Source: Treponema phagedenis | GTDB lineage: Bacteria > Spirochaetota > Spirochaetia > Treponematales > Treponemataceae | Assembly: GCF_008153345.1 (NCBI RefSeq) | Contig: NZ_CP042818.1 | Coordinates: 1,240,001-1,304,000 of the forward strand | Length of the DNA: 64,000 bases | Direction: 5' to 3' | Shown: positions 62,956-64,000 of the stretch, piece after piece | Position numbering within the stretch: position 1 is the stretch's first letter | How the letters are laid out: the number at the start of each line of letters is the position of its first letter | Position numbers and translations under genes: made by a program | Notes under the pieces: generated by a model | What the model was told of the DNA's origin: nothing | Database searches by the model: none | What the model saw: only the letters and a program-made list of their open reading frames with translations

Positions 62956-63084
62956 CTTCAATATAATTGAAGAATCTGAAATTATTTCGGTAGCTAATTA
63001 CAGAAACAACATTCCACGGAAATCCCTGGGATACAAAACACTGATAGAAGTTTTTATAGATTTTGTGTATCCACATCTAGTGTA

Positions 63085-63620
63085 ACATTTTTTTAATAAG
63101 TCAATTATATTTTTTTAATACATCTTACCCAAAACGTAAAAAATTTTATAAAAAAGAGAGTTCGACACGACGGTTTGGTTTTGCCATCCATGGCAAAACC
63201 AAACCTATGAGTTTGAAAACTCCTATTATACAAATGAGGTAGTTTTCAAACTCAATTCTGTTTGGAACCACCGCCACGCACTGATTTTTAGTATTCTTGA
63301 TTAAATCAGTGCTGCGAGTTTAAAAGCTTCAATTTTATAATTTTGTATTGATGCTTTTAAACATCGTTTGAATTTGTTCTGAGTTCGACACGGCGCAACG
63401 GCGAGACCTTGGAATTGCTACCTTTGGTTCGCCTACGAGTTTAAAAGCTTCAATTTTACAAAACAGTGTTGATGCTTTTAAACATCGTTTAGAATTGAGC
63501 AACGGTGAGCAATTTACCATAGTAATGCTTAAATCCGCACTCCCGCATTGTTAGTGCTCCAATTTGTATAACTGGAAGTTAATTACAAAACGCTACACTA
63601 CTGTAACGTGACAATTCAGG
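63085..63620. repeat. Dispersed intergenic repeat, copy 9
   Basis: TTTTTTTAATACATC, AAAAAATTTTATAAAAAAGAG and TTCGACACGACGG are followed by a hairpin at 63172-63205 (GGTTTGGTTTTGCC / GGCAAAACCAAACC) and GAGTTTGAAAACT/AGTTTTCAAACTC (63209-63253). Two hairpins of the GTTTAAAAGC/GCTTTTAAAC type come next (63318-63362 and 63439-63483), then CAATTTACCATAGTAATGC and CAAAACGCTACAC. Confidence 0.8.
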
Positions 63621-63729
63621 TAATGTTGATTAAGTGATACAAAATCCTCTATCCGGCACGTCGGTATTGTTGATGCCTCTGCTTCGGACATAACTTCAAG
63701 TCCTTAGGGTCTAAGGTTCTGTTTAAATT

Positions 63730-64000
63730 TCAAGTTTTTGAGCTTCTTTTTCCTTTTTTTGCTTTGCGGCTTTCTAAATAAACCCGTAAGGCTAGTGCAC
63801 TTATCACACCGATGCTGTCCGCAGCCAAGTCCGCTAATGAACACTCTCTGCCGGGAACAAAATATTGATGCACTTCGTCAACTACTCCCCAGAAGATGGA
63901 GAGCAAAAAACTGATAAACACTGTTTTTCGGAAAGGCGGAAAAATCCAGTTTTTGGCCGGGAACCAATAGCTGAGCGTGAATGCAAGACAGGTAAATGCT
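63730..64000 (-). CDS. VanZ-like family protein, C-terminal part (5' end outside window)
   Basis: The reading frame is open to the end of the window, so the gene continues beyond 64000; about 89 residues are visible. Two membrane helices (AFTCLAFTLSYWF, TVFISFLLSIFWGVV) are followed by DEVHQYFVPGRECSLADLAADSIGVISALAL, the VanZ signature D-E-x-H-Q-x-F-x-P-G-R. A basic tail ends the protein (RKAKKGKRSSKT). VanZ-like proteins are membrane proteins of uncertain role, some linked to lipid or glycopeptide resistance. Confidence 0.8.
   Translation of the reverse strand, partial: AFTCLAFTLSYWFPAKNWIFPPFRKTVFISFLLSIFWGVVDEVHQYFVPGRECSLADLAADSIGVISALALRVYLESRKAKKGKRSSKT

Noticed and set aside
1-64000. 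CRISPR arrays, tRNA and rRNA genes
   Set aside because: No regularly spaced direct repeats of CRISPR type, no tRNA T-loop signatures in the gaps and no rRNA segments were recognised by eye; a tRNA or covariance search could not be run.

Overview
The window looks like a spirochaete chromosome of the genus Treponema, probably an oral or skin treponeme at about 40% GC; the species is not fixed by what I can read. The evidence is an A/V-type ATPase operon in place of F1Fo, the run mraZ-rsmH-ftsL-murF-ftsW-ftsQ-ftsA-ftsZ-xer-TPR lipoprotein-dprA-topA-xer-hslVU followed directly by flgB-flgC-fliE-fliF-fliG-fliH-fliI-fliJ, a rpsF-ssb-rpsR-rplI-dnaB block, BspA-like leucine-rich repeats and a shared family of intergenic hairpin repeats.

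Layout. 1-5044: the 3' end of hemW, an unknown protein, then ribosomal proteins S6, S18 and L9 with SSB and the replicative helicase. 5324-14741: an accessory region on the minus strand. It holds a 5'-truncated BspA-like protein joined out of frame to an LRAT-domain gene start, two small zinc-binding proteins, an acidic protein, two paralogous GTPases with C-terminal DUF697-like membrane domains, a glycine-zipper protein, two stand-alone DUF697-like small proteins (one cut by an IS), a complete IS3-family element, and a WYL-type regulator broken by a deletion/frameshift and by the IS. 15646-18792: a PTS EIIA protein with a probably leaderless mRNA, a small thioredoxin-fold protein, a lytic transglycosylase, a SIMPL-domain lipoprotein and a MutT-type Nudix hydrolase. 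19402-23342: grpE-dnaK-dnaJ. 23945-32888: secG, a second PTS EIIA and the A/V-ATPase genes (H/G-C-I-K-F-E-A-B, with no subunit D visible). 33330-37355: two secreted proteins and the pseudouridine catabolic pair psuG-psuK. 38046-53374: the compact division/wall cluster, DNA topology and recombination genes, and the HslVU protease. 53883-60917: the flagellar basal-body and export-ATPase operon behind a sigma-28-type promoter. 61565-64000: a PLP decarboxylase, a lipoprotein remnant and a partial VanZ-like gene.

Nearly every gap between transcription units carries pieces of one mosaic repeat family. It consists of hairpins whose stems vary by compensatory changes, a conserved AT-rich end, and a module reading GAGTCCGACACGG. 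A second, separate repeat is a hairpin placed immediately in front of the ribosome binding site of at least three unrelated genes (atpK, a GTPase gene, a hypothetical gene). These two families, the GTPase/DUF697 island and the LRAT/BspA junction are the least explained parts of the window.

All calls are from reading the sequence and translated proteins; no database search was possible.
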